NCBI RefSeq assembly: GCF_004152845.1
Contig: NZ_SEON01000001.1
Location: 496,001-560,000 of the forward strand
Length of the DNA stretch: 64,000 nucleotides
Reading direction: 5' to 3'
Source: Sphingobium fuliginis
Lineage (GTDB): Bacteria > Pseudomonadota > Alphaproteobacteria > Sphingomonadales > Sphingomonadaceae
The notes under the pieces were generated by a model. That model ran no database searches, had not been told where the DNA came from, and was given only the letters and a program-made list of their open reading frames with translations. Below are positions 32,164 through 40,742 of the stretch, one piece after another. The translations under genes and the position numbers were made by a program. The first letter of the stretch is position 1. Each line of letters opens with the position of its first letter.

Positions 32164-33366
32164 TCAGAAGCTGGCGAGGAAATCCTCGATCCGCTCCGGA
32201 TCGAATATCCGGCCGTCGAAGAAACGGTCCGGCCCCAGCGTCAGTTCGCCCCGTTTCGATCCCACCGCGAGCGGAGAGGCCACCGCCCCTTCCACCTTCA
32301 TGCTGGCGCCCGGCATCGCGACGTCGCTGTCCGCCAGCGCCCGGCGGAAGATGTCCGGCCGGAACACCGACGCGGCCCGGGCGGCATTGTCCGCGCTATG
32401 GTCCACCATCTTCCAGCGGACGAGCTGCGAATAGATCCACAGCGCCTGGCTGCGCCACGGAAAGGGCGTCGCCTCCCGCGAGAAGAGCATGAAATCGGGC
32501 ATGGAGAGCGGCGCCATGTCGATGCGGGGCACGATCCTGCCCGACAGCGCGCGCAGGATCACCTCCGCAGGCTGGTCCACATATTGGGGGCGCGAGAGAA
32601 GATGCGCCAGCGCCTCCTGATTTTCCGGGTCGTCGCACCAGCCCGCCGCCCGCACCAGCGCCCGCAGCAGCCGGTCGACGCTGTCGGGATTCTCCTCCAG
32701 CCAGGGCGTGCGGAAAGCCAGCACCTTCTCCACCCCGCGCCGCCAGATGCGCTCGCCAATGGCCACGGCTTCGGCCAGCCCGGCATCCACGGCCGCGCTG
32801 CCCCAGGGTTCGCCCGCGATGAAGCCGTCAATCTCCCCCGCCCCGATCGCCTCCACCGTCAGCGAGGGGGGAAGCACGCGCAGGATGACGTCGCGATCCG
32901 GATCAACCCCCGCGCTCGCCAGCCAGTAGCGCAGCATGACGGAATGGCTGGAAAAGCGATGGACGACGCCGATCACCGGCTTGCGCTTCCAGAGGCCGAT
33001 GGCCGCCGCGAAATCATGCGCGGTGCCCAGCGGATCGTCCAGCCGCGCCGCTATGTCCGGGTCGAGCGCCTGCGCGAACGCGCTCGCCATCACCAGCATG
33101 TTGCCGTTGACGTTGAGCTTGTAGGGGGCGGCAAGCGGCGCGGCCTGCTGGCTCAACCCCAGGGTCACGGCGACGGCGAGCGGCGCCAGCATATGGGCGG
33201 CCTGCACCTGGCCGAACACCAGCCGGTCGCGCAACGTCGCCCAGCTTGTCGTGCGGACGAGGTCGAGATGCAGCCCCTCCTCCTCCGCGAAGCCCCTTTC
33301 CCGCGCCACCGCCAATACGGCGGCGTCGGTCAGCGGCAGGAAGGCGATGCGCAGTTCGGTCGTCAT
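32164..33366 (-). CDS. nasS: Nitrate sensor protein NasS (NrtA/CmpA-like, cytoplasmic)
   Basis: A 400-residue protein of the nitrate-binding NrtA/CmpA family (ELRIAFLPLTDAAVLAVARE, LVFGQVQAAHMLAPLAVAVTLGL, FSSHSVMLRYWLASAGVDP, GEIDGFIAGEPWGSAAVDAG). It lacks a signal peptide or lipobox, so it is the cytosolic sensor rather than a transporter component. In characterised systems NasS holds NasT inactive until nitrate or nitrite binds. ATG at 33366 overlaps the nasT stop (TGATG) and has GGGAGG upstream; a GTG at 33369 is the alternative. Confidence 0.94.
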   Translation of the reverse strand: MTTELRIAFLPLTDAAVLAVARERGFAEEEGLHLDLVRTTSWATLRDRLVFGQVQAAHMLAPLAVAVTLGLSQQAAPLAAPYKLNVNGNMLVMASAFAQALDPDIAARLDDPLGTAHDFAAAIGLWKRKPVIGVVHRFSSHSVMLRYWLASAGVDPDRDVILRVLPPSLTVEAIGAGEIDGFIAGEPWGSAAVDAGLAEAVAIGERIWRRGVEKVLAFRTPWLEENPDSVDRLLRALVRAAGWCDDPENQEALAHLLSRPQYVDQPAEVILRALSGRIVPRIDMAPLSMPDFMLFSREATPFPWRSQALWIYSQLVRWKMVDHSADNAARAASVFRPDIFRRALADSDVAMPGASMKVEGAVASPLAVGSKRGELTLGPDRFFDGRIFDPERIEDFLASF

Positions 33367-33944
33367 CACATCCCTCCCAACAGGTCGCTGGCGGTGATGA
33401 GGGCCTGGGCGACGTCCACGATCTTCTTTCCCTGATTCATCGCGCTCGACCGCAGCAGCGCATAGGCGTCCGGCTCCGAAAGGCCGCGCTGGCTCATCAG
33501 GATGGACTTGGCGCGATCGACGATCCTGCGGTCGGACAGCGCGGTGCGCGCCTCGTCCAGTTCGGACTGCAATTTCGCGAAGGCGTTGAAGCGACGCACC
33601 GCCAGTTCCAGCACCGGCTTCACCCTCTCCTTCCGCAGCCCGTCGACGACATAGGCGGATACGCCCGCGTCGATGGCCGCGCCGATCATCGCCTCGTCGG
33701 ACTGGTCGACGAACATGGCGATGGGACGGGCGAGCGCCCGGCTGACCGTCAGCATCTCCTCCAGCGTATCGCGGCTGGGGCTGCCCAGGTCCATCAGCAC
33801 GACGTCCGGGGCCATGCGTTCCAGCCGCGCGACGAATCCGCCGCGCGGGGGGACGATATGAATATCGTCATAGCCCGCCTCGCGCAGCCCTTCCTCCAGA
33901 ACCGTCGCGCGCAGGCCGCTGTCGTCGATGATGACGATTCGCAT
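33366..33944 (-). CDS. nasT: ANTAR-domain antiterminator NasT
   Basis: A 192-residue regulator with a receiver-like domain (residues 1-120; D7, D8 and D52 of the acidic pocket are present) and a C-terminal ANTAR RNA-binding domain (about 130-190). The latter contains LSDRRIVDRAKSILMSQRGL and SEPDAYALLRSSAMNQGKKI, whose helices contact hexaloop RNA. It should bind the leader RNAs before the nitrate transporter and nirB and let polymerase pass their terminators when NasS releases it. Start at 33944. Confidence 0.95.
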   Translation of the reverse strand: MRIVIIDDSGLRATVLEEGLREAGYDDIHIVPPRGGFVARLERMAPDVVLMDLGSPSRDTLEEMLTVSRALARPIAMFVDQSDEAMIGAAIDAGVSAYVVDGLRKERVKPVLELAVRRFNAFAKLQSELDEARTALSDRRIVDRAKSILMSQRGLSEPDAYALLRSSAMNQGKKIVDVAQALITASDLLGGM

Positions 33945-34073
33945 GAGACCCCAAGCCTTTTTCGCCACTCAGTGGCCGCGATGTTGCGCCGCGTCAATCG
34001 GGCGCGACCGACGACAATTGCCAAGGATGGCGCGCCGCTGTATGCCCGGTCCCGTTTCCCGGAGGATGACGTC

Positions 34074-34175
34074 ATGGACAACTATCTGATCGCAAAGCCC
34101 AATCGCTCTGCCCTCAGGAAAGTCGCCGTCCATGCCCTCCATCGTCATTTCCCAGCTCGGCTGGTCCGCGCCTGA
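34074..34175 (+). CDS. 33-codon leader ORF overlapping the ABC-F gene
   Basis: ATG at 34074 stands 8 nt after GGAGG (34061-34065), a near-ideal ribosome site and the best in this gap. The peptide MDNYLIAKPNRSALRKVAVH and a basic, His/Arg-rich tail ends with TGA at 34175, inside the ABC-F gene, whose ATG at 34132 lies in another frame. The ABC-F gene itself has only a weak ribosome site. The arrangement suggests translational coupling or a ribosome-sensing leader peptide; this is inference. Confidence 0.5.
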   Translation: MDNYLIAKPNRSALRKVAVHALHRHFPARLVRA

Positions 34176-35709
34176 CGGCACGGCCGTCCTTTCCGGGCTC
34201 GATTTTCGTTTCACCGCCGAACGACTCGGCCTTGTCGGACGCAATGGCGTCGGCAAGTCGACCTTGCTCGCCCTGATCGCCGGGCAACGCGCGCCCGCCA
34301 GCGGCACGATCCGCATCGACGGCGGCATCGCGACGCTGCGCCAGACCGTTCAGGTCGACCCGGAGGAACGCATTGCCGACCTGTTCGGCGCGCGGGAGGC
34401 GCTGGCCCTGCTCGGCAAGGCGGAGCGGGGCGAGGTCGATATGGCGGAGCTGGAGGCCTGCGACTGGACGCTGCCCGGCCGGATCGAGGAAGCGCTGGCC
34501 TCCGTCGGGCTGGCGGCCGATCCCGACACGCCATTGCTGGCCTTGTCCGGCGGCCAGCGCAGCCGCGCCGCGCTGGCCGGAGCGGCCTTTGCCCGGCCCG
34601 ACTTCCTGTTGCTGGACGAGCCGACCAACAATCTGGATGCCGAGGGGCGCGCTGCCCTGTCCGACCTGCTTTCGCGATGGAAGGCCGGCGCGATCGTCGT
34701 CAGCCACGACCGCGCGCTGCTGGAGCAGATGGAGGCGATTGCGGAACTGACGAGCCTTGGCATCCAGCGCTATGGCGGCAACTGGACCGCCTATCGCGAG
34801 CGCAAGGCGGTCGAACTCGCCGCGGCGGGCCAGCAACTGGAACAGGCCGAACGGCGCATGACGGACATCGCCCGCCGGACGCAGATCGCAGCCGAGCGCA
34901 AGCAGCGCCGGGACGCCGCCGGAGCGCGCAAGGGTGCGAAGGGCGACATGCCGCGCATCCTGATCGGCATGCGGAAGAACCGGGCGGAGGGGTCCGGCGG
35001 CGATGCCGCGCGATTGGCCGACCGCCTGCGCCGGGAGGCGGAGGAGGCGGCGCAGGCGGCGCGCAGCCGGATCGAGATCGTCGAAAGCCTGACCGTCGCC
35101 CTGCCCTCGACCGGATTGCAGGCGGACCGGCAGATCGTGCGGATCGACAGGGTGTCGGCGGGCTATCGCGCCGATGCGCCGGTGCTGCGCGACTTCAGCC
35201 TGCGGATCGACGGGCCGGAGCGGATTGCCGTCACCGGGCCCAATGGCGCGGGCAAATCGACGCTGCTGAAGCTGATCGCCGGTCTGATCCCGCCGCTGTC
35301 CGGCACGGTGCAGCTATCGGTCGATTGCGCGCTGCTGGACCAGAGCGTCGGCCTGCTCGACCCGCGGGCCAGCATTGCCGCCAATTTCGCCCGGCTGCAC
35401 CCCCGCGCCACCGAAAATGCCGTGCGCGCGGCATTGGCGCGGTTCCGGTTCCGCGCCGATCTGGCGCTGCAGAGGGTGGGGACGCTCAGCGGCGGGCAGT
35501 TGTTGCGCGCCGGGCTCGCCTGCGTGCTTGGCGGCGACACATTGCCGCCGCTGCTGATGCTGGACGAGCCGACCAATCATCTCGATCTCGATTCCGTCGC
35601 GGCCATCGAGCAGGGGCTTGCCGCCTTCGACGGCGCGTTGATCGTGATCAGCCATGACGCCGCCTTTCTGGAAGCGGTCGGCATCGGCCGGGAGGTCAGC
35701 CTGGAATAG
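34132..35709 (+). CDS. ABC-F family ATPase (ribosome-associated)
   Basis: A 525-residue protein with two ATPase domains and no membrane segments. Domain 1 has GRNGVGKST, LSGGQRSRAALAGAAFA and FLLLDEPTNNLD. Domain 2 has GPNGAGKST, LSGGQLLRAGLACVLGG and LLMLDEPTNHLD. A charged linker of about 90 residues (YGGNWTAYRERKAVELAAAG ... ARRTQIAAERKQRRDA) joins them. ABC-F proteins act on the ribosomal E site, either in translation quality control or antibiotic protection. The short linker and leader ORF are compatible with a resistance-type role but do not prove it. Confidence 0.9.
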   Translation: MPSIVISQLGWSAPDGTAVLSGLDFRFTAERLGLVGRNGVGKSTLLALIAGQRAPASGTIRIDGGIATLRQTVQVDPEERIADLFGAREALALLGKAERGEVDMAELEACDWTLPGRIEEALASVGLAADPDTPLLALSGGQRSRAALAGAAFARPDFLLLDEPTNNLDAEGRAALSDLLSRWKAGAIVVSHDRALLEQMEAIAELTSLGIQRYGGNWTAYRERKAVELAAAGQQLEQAERRMTDIARRTQIAAERKQRRDAAGARKGAKGDMPRILIGMRKNRAEGSGGDAARLADRLRREAEEAAQAARSRIEIVESLTVALPSTGLQADRQIVRIDRVSAGYRADAPVLRDFSLRIDGPERIAVTGPNGAGKSTLLKLIAGLIPPLSGTVQLSVDCALLDQSVGLLDPRASIAANFARLHPRATENAVRAALARFRFRADLALQRVGTLSGGQLLRAGLACVLGGDTLPPLLMLDEPTNHLDLDSVAAIEQGLAAFDGALIVISHDAAFLEAVGIGREVSLE

Positions 35710-35718
35710 GCGCGCCGG

Positions 35719-37248
35719 TCAGTGCGCCGCCGAACGATCGACATTGCCGGTGGGGCGGGGAGCAAGCCACACCACGGCGGCGGCCAGGAACAGCACCAGC
35801 GCGGCGATGAAGAAGACATGGTTCATCGACACCACCTGCGACTGGGCGTCGACCAGATTGCCCACCGTCTGCCGCGCCTGTTCCTGCGTGAAGCCGCGGC
35901 TGGCCAGGTCGGCCATGGTCGCGTCGCCATGCAGCGTCCCGACCACCTCATTGCGCCACACCCGCTGCCCGTTCCCCCAGCCGGTCAGCACGATCGACGT
36001 GGAAATGGCGATGGCCAGCGTGCGCAGGAAATTCTGCATGCCCGCCGCAGAGGCGGTTTCCTCCGGCCGGACCGACCCCAGGGTCAGCGTCGTCAGCGGG
36101 ATCATGAACAGGGGCATGCCGAAACCCTGGGCCAGTTGCGGAAGGGAGATCGTCCAGAAATCCGCATCGGTGGTCCAGTGCGCCCGCCAAAGCGTCATCA
36201 GCCCGATCCAGGCGACGCCGGTCGAAATCATCAGGCGCACGTCGACCTTGCTCACCAGCCGCCCGACAATGGGCGCCACGAGCATGGCGGTCATCGCCGT
36301 GAACGCCGTCGCCAGCCCCGCCCAGGCGGCGGTATAGCCCATCGAAATCTGCAGCCATTGCGGGATGACGACGATACCCGCGAAATAGGCGCCGAAGCAG
36401 AGCGCGAGCGTGAACACCCCGGAGGTGAAGCCGATATGGCGGAACACGCGCAGGTCGACGATGGGATGTTCCTCGGTCAGTTCCCAGATCAGGAAGACGC
36501 AGAAGCCGATGGCCGCCAGCACCGCCAGCGCGACGATCAGCGGATCGCCGAACCAGTCATGGTCGCGCCCGATGTCCAGCATGATCTGAAGGCAGCCGAT
36601 CCAGAAGATGAGCAGCGCAAGGCCGATATAGTCGATGGGCAGCTTCATCCGATCCGTCTCCACCGGGGGCAGCAGCACCATGGCGGCAAAGACGCACAGG
36701 GCCGCGATGGGCAGGTTGATGAAGAAGATCCAGTGCCAGCTCCAGTTGTCGCTGATATAGCCGCCGACGATGGGACCGAGCGCGGGGCCAAGCAGCGTCG
36801 TCATCGCCCACAGCCCCATGACGCGCCCGCGCTGTTCCGGCGGGAAGATGCGCATCAGCAGGGTCTGCGACATCGGCATCAGCGGCCCGCCGCACAGGCC
36901 CTGGCCGATGCGGCAGACGACGATCATGCCCAGCGTCATGGACAGGCCGCACAGCAGGGAGAACAGGCCGAAGCCCAGCATGCCGAAGGTGAACAGCCGC
37001 ACGGCGCCGAAGCGCTGCGCCAGCCAGCCGGTCAGCGGCACGCAGATCGCCTCCGCCACGGCGTAGCTGGTGATGATCCAGGTGCCCTGATCGGCGGAAA
37101 TGCCCAGATTGCCCGCGATATGCGGCACCGAGACATTGGCGATGGTAAGGTCGAGCACGACCATGAAATTGCTGAGCGCCAGCGTCAGCCCCGCCAGCAG
37201 GCGATGACGGGGCGACAGGAGCGTGAAGGTTTCGGCCGGGCGGCTCAC
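35719..37248 (-). CDS. DHA2-family multidrug MFS transporter (EmrB-like)
   Basis: A 509-residue, 14-helix drug:proton antiporter. FMVVLDLTIANVSVPHIAGN is helix 1 with motif D1, GWLAQRFGAVRLF is motif A, and VCRIGQGLCGGPLMPMSQTL and GPALGPIVGGYISDNWSWHW (motif C and following) are typical of EmrB/DHA2. It sits in one operon with the EmrA-like adaptor and outer membrane factor genes, so the three form a tripartite pump. Two GTG codons in a row (37251 and 37248); the second is 6 nt from GGGAGG and is chosen. The adaptor stop lies 11 bp upstream. Confidence 0.93.
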   Translation of the reverse strand: MSRPAETFTLLSPRHRLLAGLTLALSNFMVVLDLTIANVSVPHIAGNLGISADQGTWIITSYAVAEAICVPLTGWLAQRFGAVRLFTFGMLGFGLFSLLCGLSMTLGMIVVCRIGQGLCGGPLMPMSQTLLMRIFPPEQRGRVMGLWAMTTLLGPALGPIVGGYISDNWSWHWIFFINLPIAALCVFAAMVLLPPVETDRMKLPIDYIGLALLIFWIGCLQIMLDIGRDHDWFGDPLIVALAVLAAIGFCVFLIWELTEEHPIVDLRVFRHIGFTSGVFTLALCFGAYFAGIVVIPQWLQISMGYTAAWAGLATAFTAMTAMLVAPIVGRLVSKVDVRLMISTGVAWIGLMTLWRAHWTTDADFWTISLPQLAQGFGMPLFMIPLTTLTLGSVRPEETASAAGMQNFLRTLAIAISTSIVLTGWGNGQRVWRNEVVGTLHGDATMADLASRGFTQEQARQTVGNLVDAQSQVVSMNHVFFIAALVLFLAAAVVWLAPRPTGNVDRSAAH

Positions 37249-37259
37249 CACGGGCCTCC

Positions 37260-38423
37260 CTATTCGCCCGAAAGGTCGATTTCGGCTTCCATGGAAAGCC
37301 CGATGCGCAGGGGATGTTCGGCCAGTTCCCTGGGATCGAGCGCGATGCGCACGGGCAGGCGCTGCACCACCTTGATCCAGTTGCCGGTGGCGTTCTGCGC
37401 CGGGATCAGCGCCATCGACGCGCCGGTGCCGCCGGCGAAGCCGATCACCCTGCCATGATAGACGACGTCGCCGCCATAAAGGTCCGAAGTGACCGTGGCG
37501 GGCATGCCGACCTTCACCCGGCCGAGCTGGCGTTCCTTGAAATTGGCGTCGACATAGACCTGGGCGAGCGGCACGATGCTCATGATCGGGCTGCCCTGCG
37601 CGACGCGCTGGCCGACCTGCACCGACCGCCGGGTCACGACGCCGTCGATCGGGGCGCGGATGATGGAGCGGTCAAGGTCGAGCCGGGCATTGTCCAGCTT
37701 CGCCTTCGCGGCCAGCACGGCGGGATCGGTGTCGACGGTCGACCCGCGCACCAGCGCGTCATTGGCGGCAAGCTGGCCGCTGGCCGCGCCGCGTGTAGCC
37801 TCGGCCGTCGCCACCCCGGCCTTCGCCAGGTCGAGCGCCGCCTGCGCCGCGGCATAGGCCTTGCGCGCGCTGGTCAGTTCCTCGCCCGAGACGGCGCCGT
37901 TGGGGGCCAGCGCCTCCCGCCGACGGAGGTCGATGCGCGCCTTGTCGAAATCGGCCTGCGCCGTCGCGAGCTGGGCCCGCGCCTGGTTGATGTCGGCGCC
38001 GCGCGCCTCCACCTGCGCCGCCAGCGAGCCGCTGGTCGCGAGGGTCTGGCGGAAGCGGCGGCGGGCTTCGGCAAGGTCGGCCTCCGCCTGCGCCACGGCG
38101 ATGCGGGCGTTGGTGGGGTCGAGCTTCACCAATATGTCGCCGCGCTTGACCGCCTGGGTATCCGTCACCAGCACTTCGACCGCCTGGGCGGAAATGAGCG
38201 GCGTCACCTGCGCCACTTCCGCATTCACATAGGCATTGTCGGTGCTGACATGGTTGCGGCCGACCAGCAGGTACCAGAGGGCATAGGCCGCGCCGACGAC
38301 CAATATGACCAGCGCCAGCCGCACGAGCCATTTCCTGCGGGTTTCCATGCGCCGGGCGGCGGCATCGGCCGCATCGTCGGCCTTGCTCGCTTCGGACGTG
38401 AATTCGGGCTTGGCGTCAGCCAT
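37260..38423 (-). CDS. Membrane fusion protein of multidrug pump (EmrA/HlyD-like)
   Basis: A 387-residue periplasmic adaptor. It has one N-terminal membrane anchor (about residues 33-52) followed by NHVSTDNAYVNAEVAQVTPL, the standard start of EmrA lipoyl/barrel domains. A long coiled-coil hairpin follows (AVAQAEADLAEARRRFRQTL ... ARKAYAAAQAALDLAKAGV), then RAPIDGVVTRRSVQVGQRV and VDANFKERQLGRVKVGMPA. Connects the EmrB-like transporter with the outer membrane factor. Start at 38423 overlaps the outer membrane factor gene by 8 bp. Confidence 0.94.
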   Translation of the reverse strand: MADAKPEFTSEASKADDAADAAARRMETRRKWLVRLALVILVVGAAYALWYLLVGRNHVSTDNAYVNAEVAQVTPLISAQAVEVLVTDTQAVKRGDILVKLDPTNARIAVAQAEADLAEARRRFRQTLATSGSLAAQVEARGADINQARAQLATAQADFDKARIDLRRREALAPNGAVSGEELTSARKAYAAAQAALDLAKAGVATAEATRGAASGQLAANDALVRGSTVDTDPAVLAAKAKLDNARLDLDRSIIRAPIDGVVTRRSVQVGQRVAQGSPIMSIVPLAQVYVDANFKERQLGRVKVGMPATVTSDLYGGDVVYHGRVIGFAGGTGASMALIPAQNATGNWIKVVQRLPVRIALDPRELAEHPLRIGLSMEAEIDLSGE

Positions 38424-39960
38424 GGGGCGTATCCTTGGGCAACTGGAGCGGGTTCTGCGCATCGCTGGCGGCAAAGCCGCCGCCCAGCGCGCGGACGAGG
38501 GCGATGTCGAGCGTGAAGGCGCTGGCCTCCAGCTCCGCGACGGTCTGGCGGGCGGCCAGAAGCTGGTCCTCCACGTTCAGCACGTCGAGATAGGTGTTGA
38601 GCCCGCCTTCATAGCGCTGGCGGGCGATGTCATAGGCTTCCTCCGACGCGATCAGCGCCGCGCGGGCATCGGTCAGCCGCTGGTCCAGCGTCCGCCGTCC
38701 GGTCACGGCGTCGGCCACCTGCTGATAGGCGCCGAGGACGGTCCGGTCATAGCTGGCCACCGCCTCTTCATAGGCGGCGCGGACGCCGCGATACTGGCCG
38801 CTGAGCGCGCCGCCATGGAAGATCGGCAGGCTGACCGCCGGCCCCGCATTGCCGAACAGCGAATCCTTCTTGAACAGCGTGTCCGCGAAGGAGCTCGATC
38901 CGCCGGAGAAGGCGCCGTTCTGGAGCACGGTCTGATAGCCGAGCGATTGCACGCCGATCAGCGCGCTCAGGCGAATGGCCGGAAAGAAGTCGGCCCGCGC
39001 CACCTTGATCCGCTTGGCCGCCGCTTCGGTCCGGGCGAGCGCCGCGGCGACATCGGGGCGGCGGGCGACCAGATTGGTGGTGACGTCCGCCGGCAGGCCG
39101 AGCGGACCGGGGCTGCCGAGCCGGGGCCTTGCAATGGCGAGACCCCGGTCGGGTCCGGCGCCGATCAATGCGGCGATCTGATGCTGGCGGACCGCAATCG
39201 CCTGGTCGGCGGCGGCGAGCTGCGCCTTGGCGGAGAATAGGGTGGCGTCGGCCTGCCGCTCGCTGCCGCGCGTTTCCAGCCCGTTGGCGCGGCGGTCCGC
39301 CACCAGCTTCTGGCTGGCGGTGCGGATTTCCAGCGCGCGGGCCTGAATGTCACGCTCGTCATAGAGCCGGGCGAGATCGGCATAGGCATCGGCCACGCCG
39401 GCCGCCAGCGCCAGCCGGGCCTGCCGCGCATCGATCTCCGCCGCGCGGGCTTCCGAAGTCGCCGCCGCCAGCGCCGCCCGGTTCCTGCCCCACAGATCGA
39501 GGTCGAAGCCGAAATCCAGCGCCACCCGGCCGGTACCCAGCCAGCCCTTGGGAACGAATTCCTTGGGCATCCCCATATTATAGCTGGATTTGGTGACGCC
39601 GCTGCTGGCGTCCAGATCGACCGAAGGCAGCAACGGCGCGCCCGCCTGCTGCGCGGCGGCATTGGCCTGGGCGAAGCGGGCGGCGGCGGCGCTGACGTCC
39701 GGCGAACCCTTCAGCCCTTCCTCGATCAGCGCGTCCAGTTGCGGATCGCCATAGCCCTTCCACCAGCCTTCGGACGGCCATTGCGCGGAACCGTCGGCCT
39801 GAAGGCTGCGATCCGCCGCGATGCTGGCGGGCGCGCGCACGACCGGCTGGGGGCCAAGGTCGGGCACCGCCGCACAGGCGGACAGCAGGGCCACGCCCCC
39901 GGCAAGAAGCCCGGCGCGAGCGGAAGGGGGAAAGGGATTTGGAAGGCGACTCACGGGCAT
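38416..39960 (-). CDS. Outer membrane efflux lipoprotein (NodT/OprM family)
   Basis: A 514-residue TolC-type outer membrane factor: signal peptide with lipobox LLSAC (Cys near residue 29), then GEGWW-like SEGWWKGYGDPQLDALIEEG, the usual entry of the NodT family. Two OEP repeats follow, with long helices (AEIDARQARLALAAGVADAY, RVRAAYEEAVASYDRTVLGAY) and YEGGLNTYLDVLNVEDQLL near the end. First gene of the efflux operon; its promoter region contains an operator copy at 39966-39981. Start at 39960 chosen for the signal peptide. Confidence 0.94.
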   Translation of the reverse strand: MPVSRLPNPFPPSARAGLLAGGVALLSACAAVPDLGPQPVVRAPASIAADRSLQADGSAQWPSEGWWKGYGDPQLDALIEEGLKGSPDVSAAAARFAQANAAAQQAGAPLLPSVDLDASSGVTKSSYNMGMPKEFVPKGWLGTGRVALDFGFDLDLWGRNRAALAAATSEARAAEIDARQARLALAAGVADAYADLARLYDERDIQARALEIRTASQKLVADRRANGLETRGSERQADATLFSAKAQLAAADQAIAVRQHQIAALIGAGPDRGLAIARPRLGSPGPLGLPADVTTNLVARRPDVAAALARTEAAAKRIKVARADFFPAIRLSALIGVQSLGYQTVLQNGAFSGGSSSFADTLFKKDSLFGNAGPAVSLPIFHGGALSGQYRGVRAAYEEAVASYDRTVLGAYQQVADAVTGRRTLDQRLTDARAALIASEEAYDIARQRYEGGLNTYLDVLNVEDQLLAARQTVAELEASAFTLDIALVRALGGGFAASDAQNPLQLPKDTPHG

Positions 39961-39965
39961 AAAAC

Positions 39966-39981
39966 CGTACCAAATAGTATG
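39966..39981. promoter_or_regulatory. Putative TetR operator, efflux operon side
   Basis: CGTACCAAATAGTATG, an imperfect palindrome 5 bp upstream of the outer membrane factor start. Read on the opposite strand it aligns with the perfect copy at 40027-40042 (CATACTATTTGGTACG versus CGTACTATATGGTACG, 14 of 16 matching). One copy lies in front of each divergent gene, the usual layout for a local TetR repressor. Confidence 0.75.
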
Positions 39982-40026
39982 AAATGAGCCTTTGCGCCTG
40001 ATGCGAATCCTTGTCAACCAAAATAG

Positions 40027-40042
40027 CGTACTATATGGTACG
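40027..40042. promoter_or_regulatory. Putative TetR operator, tetR side
   Basis: CGTACTATATGGTACG: perfect 5-bp arms around a 6-bp centre, ending 5 bp before the tetR ATG. A TTGTCA at 40012-40017 upstream with TATGGT 17 bp later would place the -10 inside the operator and the transcript start almost at the ATG, so bound repressor would block its own promoter. Confidence 0.75.
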
Positions 40043-40047
40043 ATTTC

Positions 40048-40689
40048 ATGACGGAGCCCATTCCCCCGATCAGCCGCCGCGAAGCGCGGCGCCGCGACCG
40101 GCGCAAGACCATATTGAAGGTCGCGTCGCGTTCCTTCATGGAAAAGGGCTATGCCGCGACGACCATGTCGGGGATCGCCGCGGCGCTGGGCGGATCGAAG
40201 GGCACCCTGTGGAGCTATTTCCCGTCCAAGGAAGAGCTGTTCGCCGCCGTTCTGGACGACGCGACCACCGCTTATCGATCGCGCCTCGCTGAAATCCTCG
40301 ATCCCGACGGCGACCTTGCAGGCACGTTGCGGACCCTGGGCGTCAACCTGCTGACGAAGATCACATCGCCCGAAAGCGTCGCGCTATACAGGCTGGTGGC
40401 GTCGGAAGCGGGCCGCTTTCCCGAAATGGGGGCGATCTTCTACCAACATGCACCGGGCAATACCCGGCGATTGGTGGCCGAATTCCTGGAAAGGGCGATG
40501 GATCGCGGGCTTTTGCGCCGGGCAGACCCCGAACTGGCGGCGCGCACCTTCACGATGCTGATGCTTACGGGCTGTCACCAGTCGCTGGTCTGGGGACAGA
40601 TCGAGCGGGCGACGGCAGAGCAGATCGAGGCCGATGTCGACAATGGGCTGGACTGTTTCCTGCGCGCCTATGCGCCGGAGCCGCGTTAA
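40048..40689 (+). CDS. TetR/AcrR family repressor of the efflux operon
   Basis: A 213-residue regulator. N-terminal HTH (about residues 20-66: KTILKVASRSFMEKGYAATT, MSGIAAALGGSKGTLWSYF, PSKEELFAAVL) and an all-helical ligand domain with the C-terminal part ARTFTMLMLTGCHQSLVWGQ. Divergent from the pump operon with paired operators between, so it very probably represses the pump and itself and is released by a drug-like ligand. No Shine-Dalgarno is present before the ATG. Confidence 0.93.
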   Translation: MTEPIPPISRREARRRDRRKTILKVASRSFMEKGYAATTMSGIAAALGGSKGTLWSYFPSKEELFAAVLDDATTAYRSRLAEILDPDGDLAGTLRTLGVNLLTKITSPESVALYRLVASEAGRFPEMGAIFYQHAPGNTRRLVAEFLERAMDRGLLRRADPELAARTFTMLMLTGCHQSLVWGQIERATAEQIEADVDNGLDCFLRAYAPEPR

Positions 40690-40742
40690 CCATTTCTTTG
40701 CCCGCCGATCCTATGCTGCGCGGTGGCAAGAGGTGGGACGTC

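Noticed and set aside
33973-33987. Sigma-54-like element (GG-N10-GC, TGGCCGC-GATG-TTGC) on the plus strand near nasT
   Set aside because: Spacing is right, but it points away from nasT towards the ABC-F gene, the match is partial, and such sequences occur by chance in GC-rich DNA.
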